A stretch of DNA of 64,000 bases, from contig OY986966.1 in the NCBI GenBank assembly GCA_963920575.1, forward strand, positions 14,153,297-14,217,296. Reading direction: 5' to 3'. Under the pieces are notes generated by a model. The model was not told the origin of the DNA and did not search any database. It worked only from the letters and a program-made list of their open reading frames with translations. A program made the translations under genes and the position numbers. The stretch comes from Narthecium ossifragum. Taxonomy: Eukaryota > Streptophyta > Magnoliopsida > Dioscoreales > Nartheciaceae. This document shows, piece after piece, positions 34,175 through 45,187 of this stretch; position 1 is the first letter of the stretch, and each line of letters starts with the position of its first letter.

Positions 34175-35672
34175 TGATGTGCTGTCGCAGTCACTCAGAA
34201 ATAAAACCAATACTCTTTAAGATAAATGTAGTAGTGCGAGTACGAGTCGATCCCACGAAGAGTATTTAGCCTAGTTTTGTGCTTAGTGAACAAAGATGGG
34301 GGGTTTTAAACGTGAGGAAAGTAGTAAAGAAATAATCTAAAGCGAAGAAACGAGCTAAATCAAGAGAACTAACCTTGGTCTGAGTCAACATCCACCATCG
34401 AAATCCAACAACTGATCATAGATGCAAGTATCAATTAATTCATACCATGAATATTCACCGTTCAAATGAAATTCGAATCTCTCCTCAATCATAGTTAATT
34501 AGAAACAAGCGATCCAATTAACCCTAACTACTAAACAACCTAAGACACGCGCTGTAGATTTAATCTAGTAGCAGCGTTAAGAATAGGGAGATCGATGAAC
34601 CTAAACAACACAAGCACAAGCGGTTGCATTTAATCTAGTCAAATATTCTTCCTAAGACCTAACAATATCTGAAACGCAGTAGATTATTAAACCCTAGTTG
34701 CTTCTCAGATTAGAGGGATCAAACAATTCCGGATTTGATATCCAACCTAGCAGTAGATCACCATGAATAATAAACTAGTAGGCCTCCTAGCAATTAGACA
34801 AGGTAATCATAAAGATTTAATCTCAGAAGAACATTCAATACTCATGTATAAACTGAACAATAAAAATAAATTAGATCTCACAGTTTCATTGATTCCGAGG
34901 TTTCAGTCTCCTCGACCAAGGATCAAGATTTAGCCACGCAGGGCCATCGAGAACAATCCTCCAAAAGATTTCATTAAACAAGAGAAAACCTAGGAAAATA
35001 TAAAGGAGGAGAAAGAGCAGCCAAAAGTGTCCAAGAATCCCCCCTCAAACCCTATAAAGAGTCCTATTTATAGCCTTAAGTGTATCCATCCTCGGATTAG
35101 ATCAAAACCGTTGATTTTATTCACTGGGAAAGTCCGATCGATCGGACTATGGGTGTTGGATCGATCGGTTGTGTAAAAATCCTCCGTCTCTGGCTATTCC
35201 CGAGTCCAATCGATCGGACTTAGTAAAATGGATGGAGGGATCGATCGGACGTAGGTCAGCCAAAAAATATACGTTCTGTCACGTTTCTGCATAGTCGGAT
35301 CGATCGGACTCTGGGTGTCGGATCGATCGAACGTTCCAGCGTATTTACTGTTCTGCCATCCAGACTGTGCCATTGGTACTAAAATTGCCGTAACTTCCTC
35401 TAGAAAACTCGAAATCTCGAACCGTAAAATTCTCCAGAAAGTATATTTCAAGAGCTTTCCAACCATATATGGCACATCATCTGGTTCCTCATGAGCAGGT
35501 ACAGAGTAATATTTAAAGTTGATCCATTCACTCTTTTAAGCTTCATTTCGACTTAAGGACTTCAATTGCATCCTAAATCAAAATATAAGAATAATGAGTG
35601 TATTTAGAAACTAAATAAGCACAGGAGACTAAGTATTAAGGGATAAAAATATAACATTATGCATCATCATCA
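34175..35672 (-). mobile_element. R3 5' LTR
   Basis: 1498 bp, TGATGATGATGCATAATG...CAGCACATCA on the minus strand. A GATCGATC array (35132-35330) is shorter than in sister LTRs, so the array varies in length. TSD GTCCC follows at 35673. Confidence 0.93.
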
Positions 35673-35677
35673 GTCCC

Positions 35678-36662
35678 TCATAATGTTGGAACCCGGAAGT
35701 GAACATGGAAGGGATTTCGATCTAAGAATGGGTGTAGGCAATGACGATGGTGCAAATATAGGTAAAGGAGAAGGTGGTGGCTCAAGTTTAGAATATACTG
35801 ACACATCTGTGCAAAAGTGTGTGTCACCATAATAAGTACGAACTTGTTCAGGATCTAAATCAGGTGCAGGAGTAAGAGATAACGGTGGAAGGGGCTCAAC
35901 CACCCAAGAACTAGTTTCGGACAAGATGTGTGGTTTGATGTCATCTTTCGATTGTGCAGTGTCCCGATTAACATCATCATCAGAGTCAGAAGCATATGCA
36001 TTCAAACTATCAGACAGAATGTCACTATTTAATTCAACATCATCATCCTCAGAATCATACTCATCCCAAATTATAGGCAATCTGTCATCATGCAGTTTAA
36101 GATCATAATCATTATCTTCAGAATCATATTCTTCCAGAGTTTTAGACAATCTTTCATTGTGCAATTTAAGATCATAATCCCCATCGTCATCAGAGTCATA
36201 AGTCCTCGAAATTGCAGATAATCTATCAGTCATTATAACATGAGACTTATCTTCAAAGCAGTCAATCAAACTATCAACATGGAAGCATTCATTCTCACGC
36301 TCAGGCAAACATGTAGTCTTAAAGATATTCAGTTTAACATGCATATTACCAAAAGAGACATCCATGACACCAGTTCGACACTGAATATTGGCATTTGCAG
36401 TGGCCAAAAAGGGGCGTCCTAAGATGATAGGAACAGTTTTCCTGCAGTGAACAGCGTGTTCCATATCCAAGACGACAAAGTCGACAGGGAAAAAGAAGTT
36501 GTCCACCTTAACTAATACGTCCTCTACGATACCTCTAGGGGTCTTAATAGACCTATCAGCTAATTGCAAAACAACCAAGGTCGGTTTCAGTTCCTCCATC
36601 CCAAATTCCTTATAAAGGTAATAGGGCAAAATGTTAACGCTGGCTCCTAGTCTCCTATGCAA
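35678..36662 (-). pseudogene. R2 protease domain with acidic repeat tail, catalytic Asp lost
   Basis: About 328 open codons. The start has the Athila retropepsin layout (LGASVNILPYYLYKEFG, IVEDVLVKVDNFFFPVDFVV, PIILGRPFLATANA). However, the residue before LGAS is Arg instead of the catalytic Asp. A deletion of roughly ten codons seems to have joined the preceding IPCCIGD motif to it, with a frame change at about 36640-36662. After the protease comes an acidic repeat: three rounds of DSED(N/D)DYDLKLH..RL type followed by SDSDDD and a Pro-rich end. RT never follows. R3 interrupts the frame at 35673-35677. Confidence 0.8.
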
Positions 36663-38785
36663 CAGGGTATGGTAGGGGTACCAGGGTCCTTTAATTTGGG
36701 TGGCGTGTCATGTCTCAAAATCGAACTAACTTGTTCAGGTAAAAGGATTTTCTTGTCTCTGTTGGGTTTTGTCTGGCGTTTATGAGTGCACATATCCTTA
36801 AGAAATTTGGCATATGAAGGGATTTGACGAATGGCATGAAGCAATGGTATGTTGATGTTGACCTGTTTGAAGATTTCAAGGGCGTCCTCTACAGCTCTTC
36901 GGGCTTTGATAGTTGGATAGGGATCCTTAAGGGCCGCAGGAAAGGGTACCCTAGGTGTATACTTGGAAGGGTTAGATTCCCTAGAATCAGAGTGGTTGGA
37001 ATCAGGTGGGTTGTCTGGGTCACCACCGTCTGTCCGATCGATTGGTTGGAATACCGATCGATCGGCTGACGGCCGATCGATCGGAACTGTGTCCGACCGA
37101 TCGGTACAGGTTCGTTCCCCTACATGATTGTCAACGGTTTTTCCACTTCTAAGGGTCACTATGGCCTTGGCACTTTCAAAATTTTGGCTTTCTACGTGGT
37201 GTAGGCCTCTTGGATTGGGTAAAGGTTGACTCGGTAGGTGCCCTTCCTCTCTTCTAGCCATGTTGTTAGATAGATGCCCAACTTGTTTTTCTAAATTTGA
37301 TACGGATTGAATCGTTGAAGATAGATTGTTTGTCAACAAGGAGACATCACTTTTGACAGTTGAAATTTCGACCCTCATGGATGACATGTCCCTATTGAAA
37401 TCACCTCTCATCTCTAAAAGTGTACTCATTATTGAATTTAAAGTGGGCTCATTTGATGATTCAGGAGGAGGAGGTTGAGAGGTATTCTGTGGATAATGTG
37501 AAGAGTACCCAGGGTTTAGATTTGCAGAAGGTTTAGGTGGGTACTTGAAAGTAGATGTATTAGATGTATTGTTTTGGCCTTGAAAGTTACTTGACTGTTG
37601 TGGCTTCCAACTAAAATTAGGATGATTTCTCCAACCTGGATTGTAGGTATTAGAATAAGGGTTGTTCTGAGGTTTGGAGAAACCATATGTGGCGTTGGCA
37701 TGTTCCTAAACAAAGTCAGGAAAATTGGAGGCCAGATGACAATCAGTGATATGGTGATCAAAATGAAGGCAAAGGGCACAGGTTTCAAGAGAAGTGATGG
37801 GCAATTGTTGAGCAAGAGATTGGCCTATTTTCAACTGGTTTAAATCTTTAGTTAGGAGGGCTACTTGTGCGGAGAGACTTTGGAATTCAGAAATTTCATG
37901 AATTCCCCGAGAATTACGAACAGTGGTAGACCGACTCCTAAAGACAGAGGCATTGTGTTGTGAATTTTCAGCAAGGTTAGCATACATTTCCCAAAGAGCA
38001 GTCCATGGCTTTCTAAGAACAACACCCTCACAGCAGGCTTCGATCATTGTCCTATAACGATCATTAAGACCATTATAAAATGAATGGGCTAGTTGCCGCT
38101 CAGGTACCTCATGATGGGGACACTATCTAAGAAGATCCTTAAACCTTTCCAAAGCTTCATGAAACATCTCATCTTCATTTTGCTTAAAAGAGATAATCAT
38201 GGTTCGATAATTTTGAGTTTTAATGATCGGGAAATATTTCTTAAGGAAAGCATCCTGAAGTTGGTCCCATATTGAAATCGAATTTGGAGCTAAGGTTTGG
38301 AGCCAATGTTTAGCCTTATCTTTCAAAGAAAAAGGGAAGAGTTTGAGTCTAAAGGCATCATCATTAAAATGCTGAAGTTTGAACATAGAAAGGATTTCAA
38401 GAAAGCTAGCAATGTGTCCATAGGGATCCTCATTCTCACGCCCTTAGAAAGAAGGTAAGGCTGTAATCCAGTTAGGCTTAATCTCATAATGGGTAGCATT
38501 GATGGTAGGTGGGTTGATATAAGAAGCATTGGTATAAGGTCCAGGTAAGAAGTGATTCCTAATTGGGACTTCTCTATTATTGTGATCATTTCCACCCCTA
38601 CCCATATTATCATTAGGGTCAATGACATGTTCCTCGTGTTCTGCCATTAAGAATTGCAAGTTGCTTATGGCTTCCTGATAGTTACTTAAAGATTTTTGTG
38701 CTAAGGTTCTAGCAGCTCGAAGTGTGGTCTCTATTTCTAGATCCAAAGGTTCCAATGGATTATGTAGGGATCGTCTACCTTGCAT
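36663..38785 (-). pseudogene. R2 gag, Athila type, with several stops and frameshifts
   Basis: Minus-strand order: N-terminus from 38785 (MQGRRSLHNPLEPLDLE), capsid region (FRLKLFPFSLKDKAKHWLQT, MFHEALERFKDLLR), a knuckle-like Cys/His segment (CALCLHFDHHITDCH), then a C-terminal linker (LRSGKTV) and the pre-protease segment (YAKFLKDMCTHKRQTKP). In-frame stops lie near 38442 and 38122, and frame changes near 37705-37720 and 37430-37520. At 37034-37105 the linker carries four GATCGATC-type palindromes about 20 bp apart, translated as DRS/IDR repeats. Confidence 0.88.
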
Positions 38786-38902
38786 ACAAGATCACACCAA
38801 AAAGAGAAAAAGAAAACAGACTATTCGGAGGAGAGGAGAAAACCACGGAATGCCACAACAAAAAGTTCAAGTTTAGGTGAAGAAAATGTACCTGAGTGAC
38901 GC

Positions 38903-38980
38903 GCGTCCGATCAATCGGGAAGATGGCCGATCGATCGGTAGGCCTTCCGATCGCTCACCTGGTAGGCCAATCGGTCGGTA
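38903..38980. repeat. GATCGATC-type sites in the R2 leader, 20-bp spacing
   Basis: CCGATCAATCGG (38907), CCGATCGATCGG (38927), CCGATCGCTC (38947) and CCAATCGGTCGG (38968) lie 20, 20 and 21 bp apart between the PBS and the gag start. Confidence 0.85.
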
Positions 38981-39159
38981 ATCCGAGTTGCAGAAAGCTT
39001 CTTCTCCAAAAAACTGTTGCTTTAATGCTACGAAAATCCCGAGAATTGTTAGAAAAATTCCTAAAAATAAACGAAAAATAACTGAAAATAAAAACCTAAC
39101 TATGCCTAGAAAAAGAGCAAAGAGAAATATCAGAAACTTCTTTGAAAAATCAAAATGTT

Positions 39160-39177
39160 TCCCCGGCAACGGCGCCA
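39160..39177 (-). promoter_or_regulatory. Primer-binding site, tRNA-Asp type (R2)
   Basis: TGGCGCCGTTGCCGGGGA in element orientation, separated from the LTR end by a five-base AT spacer. Confidence 0.92.
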
Positions 39178-39182
39178 AAAAT

Positions 39183-40599
39183 TGATCGCTCGCAAATGCG
39201 TCGTTAAATCAGATGCAAAACACAGTTTAGAATTTATAATCCTTCAATCAATACTACTCTACAAACGTAGAACAGTGGTGAGATCCGGAGTCGAACCACA
39301 TGGAAAGATTGTTTAACAAAAGAAGAATTCAAATTAAATCTCTAAACTCAAGTCCTAAGGCGAAGAAAAGGAGTTTTAATGGTTTTGTTATCTAAGGAAT
39401 TAAACTACTGAAAAAGCAATGAAAAGGTTGGGGTAAATCAATGAGAGAAAACCTAGGGATTACTCAATCCACTCTAATTTCACCTCTTGTATTCTCTAGT
39501 ATCCTCTTGTTCTCTTATCTAGACATATGGAATCACGGCTTCTTAAGCTCGCATGAATCCCTAAAAGAACGCTCATGTTATCCTACGGCATAGTCTATCT
39601 TCGCTTAGCATAGACTGTCTTTGGACTTAACCTGAGTACAATCTATCTCAAAGGCATGCACAAAAGCGACATTAAAATCATCCTACGAATCTCTACCATC
39701 AAGCACAGCAATCAAGTAGGACTCAAAATACGTCAAGGAACTCTGTTCCCTCAACTCTTTATAAAATAAAACCATATTCATAGGATCATGTCTTTGAAAA
39801 GATAACAAGAATCAAACTAGAAAATACAAAGAAGATCTACTAAAGCTTCATGAGATCTCTAAGTACAGAATTAGCTACTCATCTTTGTGATGGAAGCCTT
39901 AGATTCGATGAAGAACGATTGGGATCCACGTTGTAGCTCCATCTTCTCCATAAAATCCTCCAAACCCTAGTTCTCTCTTTTCTCTCTATGGGGACCCCCT
40001 GTTTTCCAGCCACAAAACCCTTTTTATATCTTAATTCCCGGAATTAGGGTTTTAGGGTTGAGTTAGACCTCAAGTGCAACTCGGATTTCCTGGTTCAACC
40101 CTGACAGCTTCTTCCAATCGCGACTGGGTTCAACCCGTCCAGAATTTGGGAACGAGTCCAACACGAAAGATGTAGATTTGGAAGTCTTCTGTCCTCTCCA
40201 GAAGAGTTGACAATATTTGGACTTATCAAGAATATTTGACGAATATGCTCCTGGGCGTCGACGGACCAGTCTTCCAGCAGCTAAATATCTTCATCTTCTT
40301 CCAAACTGCTATCAAGCCATCAGGAATCTCGGAAAGTGTCCAACATGGAAGTTGTACATCTTGAGGTCTTCTAGATGTCACCAAAAGTTCAGAATATTTG
40401 GACCTAAGAATAATTTTGGGTGAATATTATGCTAACAGTCGACAGAGCAGTGTATTTCAGCATATTAAGTCTTTTTTGTACTTTCTAACTTGAATCTTCA
40501 TTAAACCTGAAATCAACTAACAAACTATCAAATACAAAATCTCTAAGCCTAACAAAGGTAAATTAAGGGGTTTAATTATGAATATTTAGTGACTCATCA
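39183..40599 (-). mobile_element. R2 5' LTR
   Basis: 1417 bp, near-identical to 16189-17624 apart from the 19-20 bp indel near 39645 and a few substitutions, which suggests a fairly recent insertion. TSD GTGTC at 40600-40604. Confidence 0.95.
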
Positions 40600-40604
40600 G
40601 TGTC

Positions 40605-41590
40605 CCAGCTGCCCGCACTGGAAACACGTGACTGACACGCAACCAGGCTGCTGACCCTAGCCTCCCCATGATGGAGCCAGCCCAGATAGCCCGGCCGTCA
40701 GGAGAAACTGGCCTGCTGGACTAGGCAACTGCGGCTAAAACTGCTATGGGCGCTGTGACTATTGTTGGAAGTGTGGTGGACGCCGCTGCTAGCCTCTATC
40801 GAATCCCCCTATGAACTGGAGTCTCTGCGGTGTACTGGTATAGGATGCCGGTGGAACTGCCCGGCACCTCTCGTCCTGCAACTGCGTCTCCACTACTAAG
40901 GTGCAGTTCAGAACTTCTGGGTACGTCTGGAAGCGGTGGCAGCATGTATGTCGCATGATCTCTAGCCAAAGTCCCCACTCGAACTGCCGTGCCCTGGCTG
41001 TTGGATCTGCTACCACTGCCCTCGCAAAACGGACAATATGTGTGAACCGGGTGGCATACTGCTGAACAGAGCGATTACCCTGCAGAAGGGACTGGTACTC
41101 GTTGGACAGGGCGTCACGCGTACTCTCCGGGAAGTACGCGTCCAAGAACAATGATCTAAACTCCTCCCACAACGGCTCCTCTCCGCCACTGGTGTGCTGG
41201 GCGGTGCACCACCAGTCAAGAGCGTCTTCGTCGAACTGAAACGCCGCGAGGGTGACCCGGATCCGGTCATCCTCGACGAAGAGAGCCTCGAGGATGCGCG
41301 TGACTCCCCTGAGCCAGCCGTCCGCTGTAGTCGGATCTCCAGTCTCACCACTGAACCTAGACGGGTTCAGCCGCTAGAAATCCATCATGACTGTCGCCGC
41401 GACCCGTCCATCGACAGGAGCGAGGGCCCCCTCCTCGGTGAGAAAAGCCTACTCCCATGCGACCGAAATCGTCGTTGGTGATGGCTCATCCCGCCTAGCT
41501 CATACCGCCTTGACAGGAACCTCCCTGCTCGGTCGGGCGTGTCGACCGAGTCGTGCCTCGCCTAGACCGACAACTGAAGGCCGGTCTCGA
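40605..41590 (-). pseudogene. R1 gag, 5' part, truncated
   Basis: Minus-strand capsid motifs (WEEFRSLFLDAYFPES, NEYQSLLQGNRSVQQYATRF, CCHRFQTYPEVLN) are typical of chromovirus gag. The zinc knuckle begins at 40650-40605 (CFQCGQLGHF) and continues at 16183 across R2. Frame changes and stops lie between 41170 and 41400. The R1 5' LTR and PBS are absent: the sequence switches at about 41590 to an RT fragment on the other strand. Confidence 0.88.
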
Positions 41591-41592
41591 GC

Positions 41593-41951
41593 ATGTCTCC
41601 CTGGGGGGCGCTAGTGTTGTTCGCAAAGAGGAAGGATGGCACCCTTCGACTTTGCATAGACTACAGGCGGCTCAACAGAGTGATAGTGAAGAACAGGTAT
41701 CCGATGCCACGGATCGATGACTTGTTCGACCAGTTGCGAGGATCTTCAGTCTTCTCGAAGATCGACCTCCTCACAGGCTACCACCAGTTGAGGGTTCGGG
41801 ATTGCGACATCTCGAAGATGGCTTTCCGGACTCGGTATGGTATGTACGAGTTCGTGGTGATGCTGTTTGGGATGATGAACGCACCAGCATCATTCATGGA
41901 TCTGATGTAGAGGATCTTTTAGTCGTTTCTAGACCAGTTCGTGGTGGTGTT
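41593..41951 (+). pseudogene. Inverted chromovirus RT fragment
   Basis: Encodes [33 protein letters not shown] and [19 protein letters not shown], then an amber stop at 41908-41910, and ends within FVVVF. It is the same RT segment as 15020-15400 of R1 in reverse orientation, and it shares the stop after FMDLM. Both ends are truncated. Confidence 0.92.
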
Positions 41952-42788
41952 TGAGAGAATATATGAGAGAGTAGTTAGAGAGATTGCACCATATTTTTAT
42001 AGTGGTCGGTCAACCTAACCTATGTCCACTTCACTCAAGGCCCTCCTTGAGGTTTCACTACTCGCAAGACCTCTTACAAGCTTTCCACTAAGCTTTCAGG
42101 TGCTTGATAACCTTCTTGGTAGCCTTAGAATCTCCCCAAGACCTCTTGGGTATCCTCCAAATCACTCTTGGATATCTCTCAATGTCTACTTCACAACTTG
42201 AAGTAGTTTTACAAAGATTAAAGCTCTCAACCAAGAGGAAAATAAAAGATAAACTTGTTAAAATGTACACCAATAATCCCCTTGGTCTTCCTACAAGTTT
42301 GTTGCATCCTCCCTCTTATACTTGAGCTTTAAGGCCTCCAAAAGTAGCTGCCAATGGCTAATTTGCTATTCTCCAACAGCTTTCTAATGGCTATATTTTT
42401 GACTGGCGGTCGACCGTCACATCGTCCGTCGCTCTCAAACTATAGCCAGGATCGATCGCCGCATCAGTCTTCAAGCTTCATGGTTGACCTTCGTATCGAC
42501 CGTCAGCCTCTGTGAAGAAATGATGCTTTCAGGGTTGACGCCTCGTTCGATTTTCGCTTCTCCAAATCAAGTCACATAGGCCGCGGTTGATCGGTACATC
42601 AACCGCCATCCTACTTCCCACAAACAACCTCCGCTGTCGATCTGTGTATCAACCGCCACATCGACCGCGAGTACATAAACATTCAAATATTGAATTTAAC
42701 ATTTTCCAAATTAAGGGATATAAATATTAAATCATTGTTTATCATCATTACACATATTGATATCATCAAAACAAGGTTAGGACTAACA
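41952..42788 (-). mobile_element. LTR-like sequence, probably Copia-type
   Basis: Minus-strand ends are TGTTAGTCCTAACC and ATTCTCTCA, length 837 bp, a pattern common in plant Copia LTRs. A TATA-like CTATAAAAATAT lies near the LTR 3' end (41991-42003). Flanks do not match (GGTGT and TTTTG), so no TSD. 42400-42670 holds an array of paired GGTTGAT/ATCAACCG-type half-sites. Confidence 0.65.
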
Positions 42789-42942
42789 TTTTGGTCATTT
42801 GTCACATCTTCACTTATTTACCCAATCCTCCTATCTAACACCTACTCTCCTCGTTCGACTGTGCCCTAACTCCTCTCGACCTCTCTCCCATCCATCGCTC
42901 CTCACCTCCCTCTACCTCAAACCCCAATCTACCTTTTCCACC

Positions 42943-43876
42943 ATGCCTCGCACCAAGAATGCGGCACCTGCTCCACCTGAGGAACCAAGTGAAGCCAGGA
43001 AGAGGAAGAAGCAAGCCGTAGCAAAGAGTGGAATGAAGAAAATCAAAGAGTCTCTTCGAGGATCTACATCTACTCCAAGTTTTGATCAATATTTCTTCCT
43101 AGACAAGGATAGGTACAACTCTTGGCCCGATTTTAAGGATAAACTAGTGGTTTCAGGTAGACCCCTTAAGATGGAATATGTTGTTAAAAGATTTTTCACA
43201 AAAATGGGGTGGAAGGAGTTCATAGAGTTGACCAAGTTCATGTATCCTGAAATGGTTCGATATTTTTATTGCAATATTATTAAAGACATTGATGATGAAG
43301 AAAGAGTGATAATTAATAGCTATGTTTATAGCCATGAAGTCAAAATTACAATTGAATGGTTGAATGAGATACTCAATACACCAAATGATAGAGAGTGCAC
43401 CTATTTTACTTCATATGAGGATCTTCTAAAATTTGATAGGGATAGGCAAGGGAGAAGGGCCATCCTTAGACCTGATAGAGTTAACAAAATTTCATTGAAT
43501 TAAATGACCTAAATCAAAACTATCGGGAGCTTTACCACTTCCTAGGAACAAATTTATTTCCCAAGGTTGGGCACCATGATCACTTGAAACCCATCCATGC
43601 CTATATCCTTTCATGCATGGTTAGGGAGAAGCATCAAAACTTTGGCTATATCATCATCAAGGATATGTTTAACCTTACGGCTAGGCAATCCCTATCATTT
43701 GGAGCACTCCTAACCAAAATCTTCCAAGCCTATCCCTATCAAATTCACCTATAAGCGGATGTTGAAAACCAAGCAAGTCTTAGTATTTAATATTCCTGAC
43801 GATATGAGCAGTGATGAGGAAGGAGAAAATCAAGGACAACAAGATGTGGAAAATGTGGGGGGAAGAGGAAGGTGAA
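42943..43876 (+). pseudogene. Plant-transposon-protein-domain-like ORF (PF20167-like), broken
   Basis: Translation from ATG 42943 (MPRTKNAAPAPPEEPSEARK, basic and low-complexity) continues into a globular part (FFTKMGWKEFIELTKFMYPE, MVRYFYCNIIKD, NSYVYSHEVKITIEWLNEIL) to a stop at 43501. The homologous reading continues in other frames (HDHLKPIHAYILSCMV, YIIIKDMF) to about 43750. The order 'pulled-back Trp motif, YPE-vR-FY, then IneiL' recalls the putative plant transposon protein domain that I know from Tat/Athila-type element tails. A purine-rich run at 43858-43873 sits directly before the R5 LTR, so this may be the 3' interior of a related element. Confidence 0.5.
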
Positions 43877-44055
43877 CTGATAAATCACAAAATGTGCATA
43901 ATATAACCCTTCAACTTAGCTTTGTTAGTGTCCGAGCGGTGTATTACTAATAGTTTGTTAGTGCATTTCAGGTACAAGGAGTTCCAAGAGTACCTCCTTT
44001 GATTTCATGGTGAAAAAGTGCAAAAGATGATGAAAATATGAAAATAATCATATTT

Positions 44056-44410
44056 GGATCGATCTATAAGGAGTATTTCGGATCGATCCACTGTGAGATT
44101 GGATTGATCCATACCTTCCTTCCAGAGACCCATATTGGGTTTTACAGGTTGGATCGATCCATTGTGAGATTGGATCGATCCAACAACTATTTCCAGATAA
44201 CACTTTTTCAGCCATTGTACCATGAATCGATCCAGAGTCAGTTCGGATCGATCCAGAGCATTGTTGGATCGATCCAGAATCTCGTCCAGAGCCTCCTTTT
44301 GCAGTTTGCACATTGGATCGATCCAAACTCACAGTGGATCGATCCAAGACGTTAGAAACTCAAATATTGACATCTTCGATCGATCCAAACCTATTTTGGA
44401 TCGATCCAAG
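44056..44410. repeat. GATCGATC palindrome array in the R5 LTR
   Basis: About ten exact sites and two one-base variants, mostly within TTGGATCGATCCAA. They fall into pairs about 19-24 bp apart (44056/44080, 44151/44172, 44243/44264, 44313/44334, 44377/44398), with pair starts 49-95 bp apart. Four frames on both strands stay open here because the palindrome contains no stop. Confidence 0.9.
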
Positions 44411-44471
44411 ACCGACTGACGGGTAGAAACGGACGGTTCAGATCTAATCTGATGGTCCACGACCTAAGGCC

Positions 44472-44479
44472 TATAAATA
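44472..44479 (+). promoter_or_regulatory. R5 LTR TATA box
   Basis: CTATAAATAAAGG, about 65 bp after the last palindrome, the same layout as the R4 LTR. Confidence 0.7.
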
Positions 44480-44740
44480 AAGGTTTTGGCTCTTATTTTT
44501 GGATCTTTTCCCTCCTTTCTCCAGCTCTTCTTCAGCCTTCTTCCCTTCTCTAGCTCTTGGGATTTCTCCTCTAATTTTTAAGGATTTTGTGAGACCCGGG
44601 GTACCTGGGTGTCGGTGTTCGCCTGGAGGGCATGTGGCCGAACTAGGTAACCGGGTAAGCAACCACACATAGATAATAAGTATATTAGTAACCCTTATAA
44701 GACACAACACGTTTTAAAGCCATGATGGCAGTGATCCGTT

Positions 44741-44840
44741 ATAAAACTCCAAGGTTAAACGTGCTTGCCTTGGAGTCCCGGGTCAAGGTTAAGCGTGCTT
44801 GCCTTGGAGCGGTCCCGGGATAGATGACCCACTGGGAAGT
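44741..44840 (+). promoter_or_regulatory. 5S rRNA-derived Pol III internal promoter with duplicated A-box
   Basis: AACTCCAAGGTTAAACGTGC (44745-44764) and GGATAGATGACCCACTGG (44818-44835) correspond to the A-box and C-box parts of plant 5S rRNA. The A-box segment is tandemly duplicated: CAAGGTTAAACGTGCTTGCC and CAAGGTTAAGCGTGCTTGCC start 34 bp apart. R4 entered three bases after the C-box. The first T-run after it (GAAGTTTTCC at 52812) is now 8 kb away. Confidence 0.8.
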
Positions 44841-45187
44841 TGATGAGAATGCATAATGTTATATTTTTATCCCTTAATACTTAGTCTCCTGTGCTTATTT
44901 AGTTTCTAAATACACTCATTATTCTTATATTTTGATTTAGGATGCAATTGAAGTCCTTAAGTCGAAAAGAAGCTGAAAAGAGTGCTTGGATCAACTTTAA
45001 AGATTTATCTGTACCTGCTCATGAAGAACTAGAGGATGTACCATACATGGTTGGAAACCTCTTGAAGTCTAGATTCTGGAGAATTTTACGGTTCGTGATT
45101 CCGAGTTTGCTAGAGGAAGTTACGGCAATTTCAGTACCGATGCGCAGTCTGAATGGCAGAAAGGAAAATAAGCTGGAAGTCCGAGCG

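Larger units (their letters stand above)
20524..35672 (-). mobile_element. R3: rearranged Athila-related composite, nested in R2
   Basis: Outer LTRs are 20524-22242 and 34175-35672, with TSD GTCCC at 20519-20523 and 35673-35677. Inside lie two further LTR copies head to tail (27888-29259 and 29260-30730), one related LTR in the opposite direction (26813-27887), two partial copies of the interior (22243-26812 and 30731-34170), and a solo LTR of another family. The arrangement fits unequal recombination between related copies after one insertion. No pol is present. Confidence 0.85.
16189..40599 (-). mobile_element. R2: Athila-type LTR retrotransposon without RT/integrase, nested in R1 gag
   Basis: Bounded by LTRs 16189-17624 and 39183-40599 (TGATGAGTCAC...GCGAGCGATCA on the minus strand) and by a perfect TSD GTGTC at 16184-16188 and 40600-40604. 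The two R1 flanks join across it to restore a gag CCHC knuckle (CFQCGQLGHF, then RRDY). PBS at 39160-39177; gag and protease read leftwards from 38785. Removing R3 (20524-35677) leaves about 9.3 kb. There is no RT, RNase H or integrase in R2, so it must have been non-autonomous. Confidence 0.92.

Noticed and set aside
41952..42788. Solo LTR with TSD
   Set aside because: Flanks GGTGT and TTTTG do not match, so a clean solo insertion is not supported although the LTR ends look canonical.
44056..44410. CRISPR-like repeat-spacer array
   Set aside because: Repeats are 8-12 bp palindromes with uneven spacers of about 12 and 40 bp inside a plant LTR promoter; nothing CRISPR-related is present.
44741..44840. 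5S rRNA gene
   Set aside because: Only promoter-bearing portions resemble 5S, the A-box part is duplicated and the 5' third is missing; it fits a Cassandra-type LTR better.
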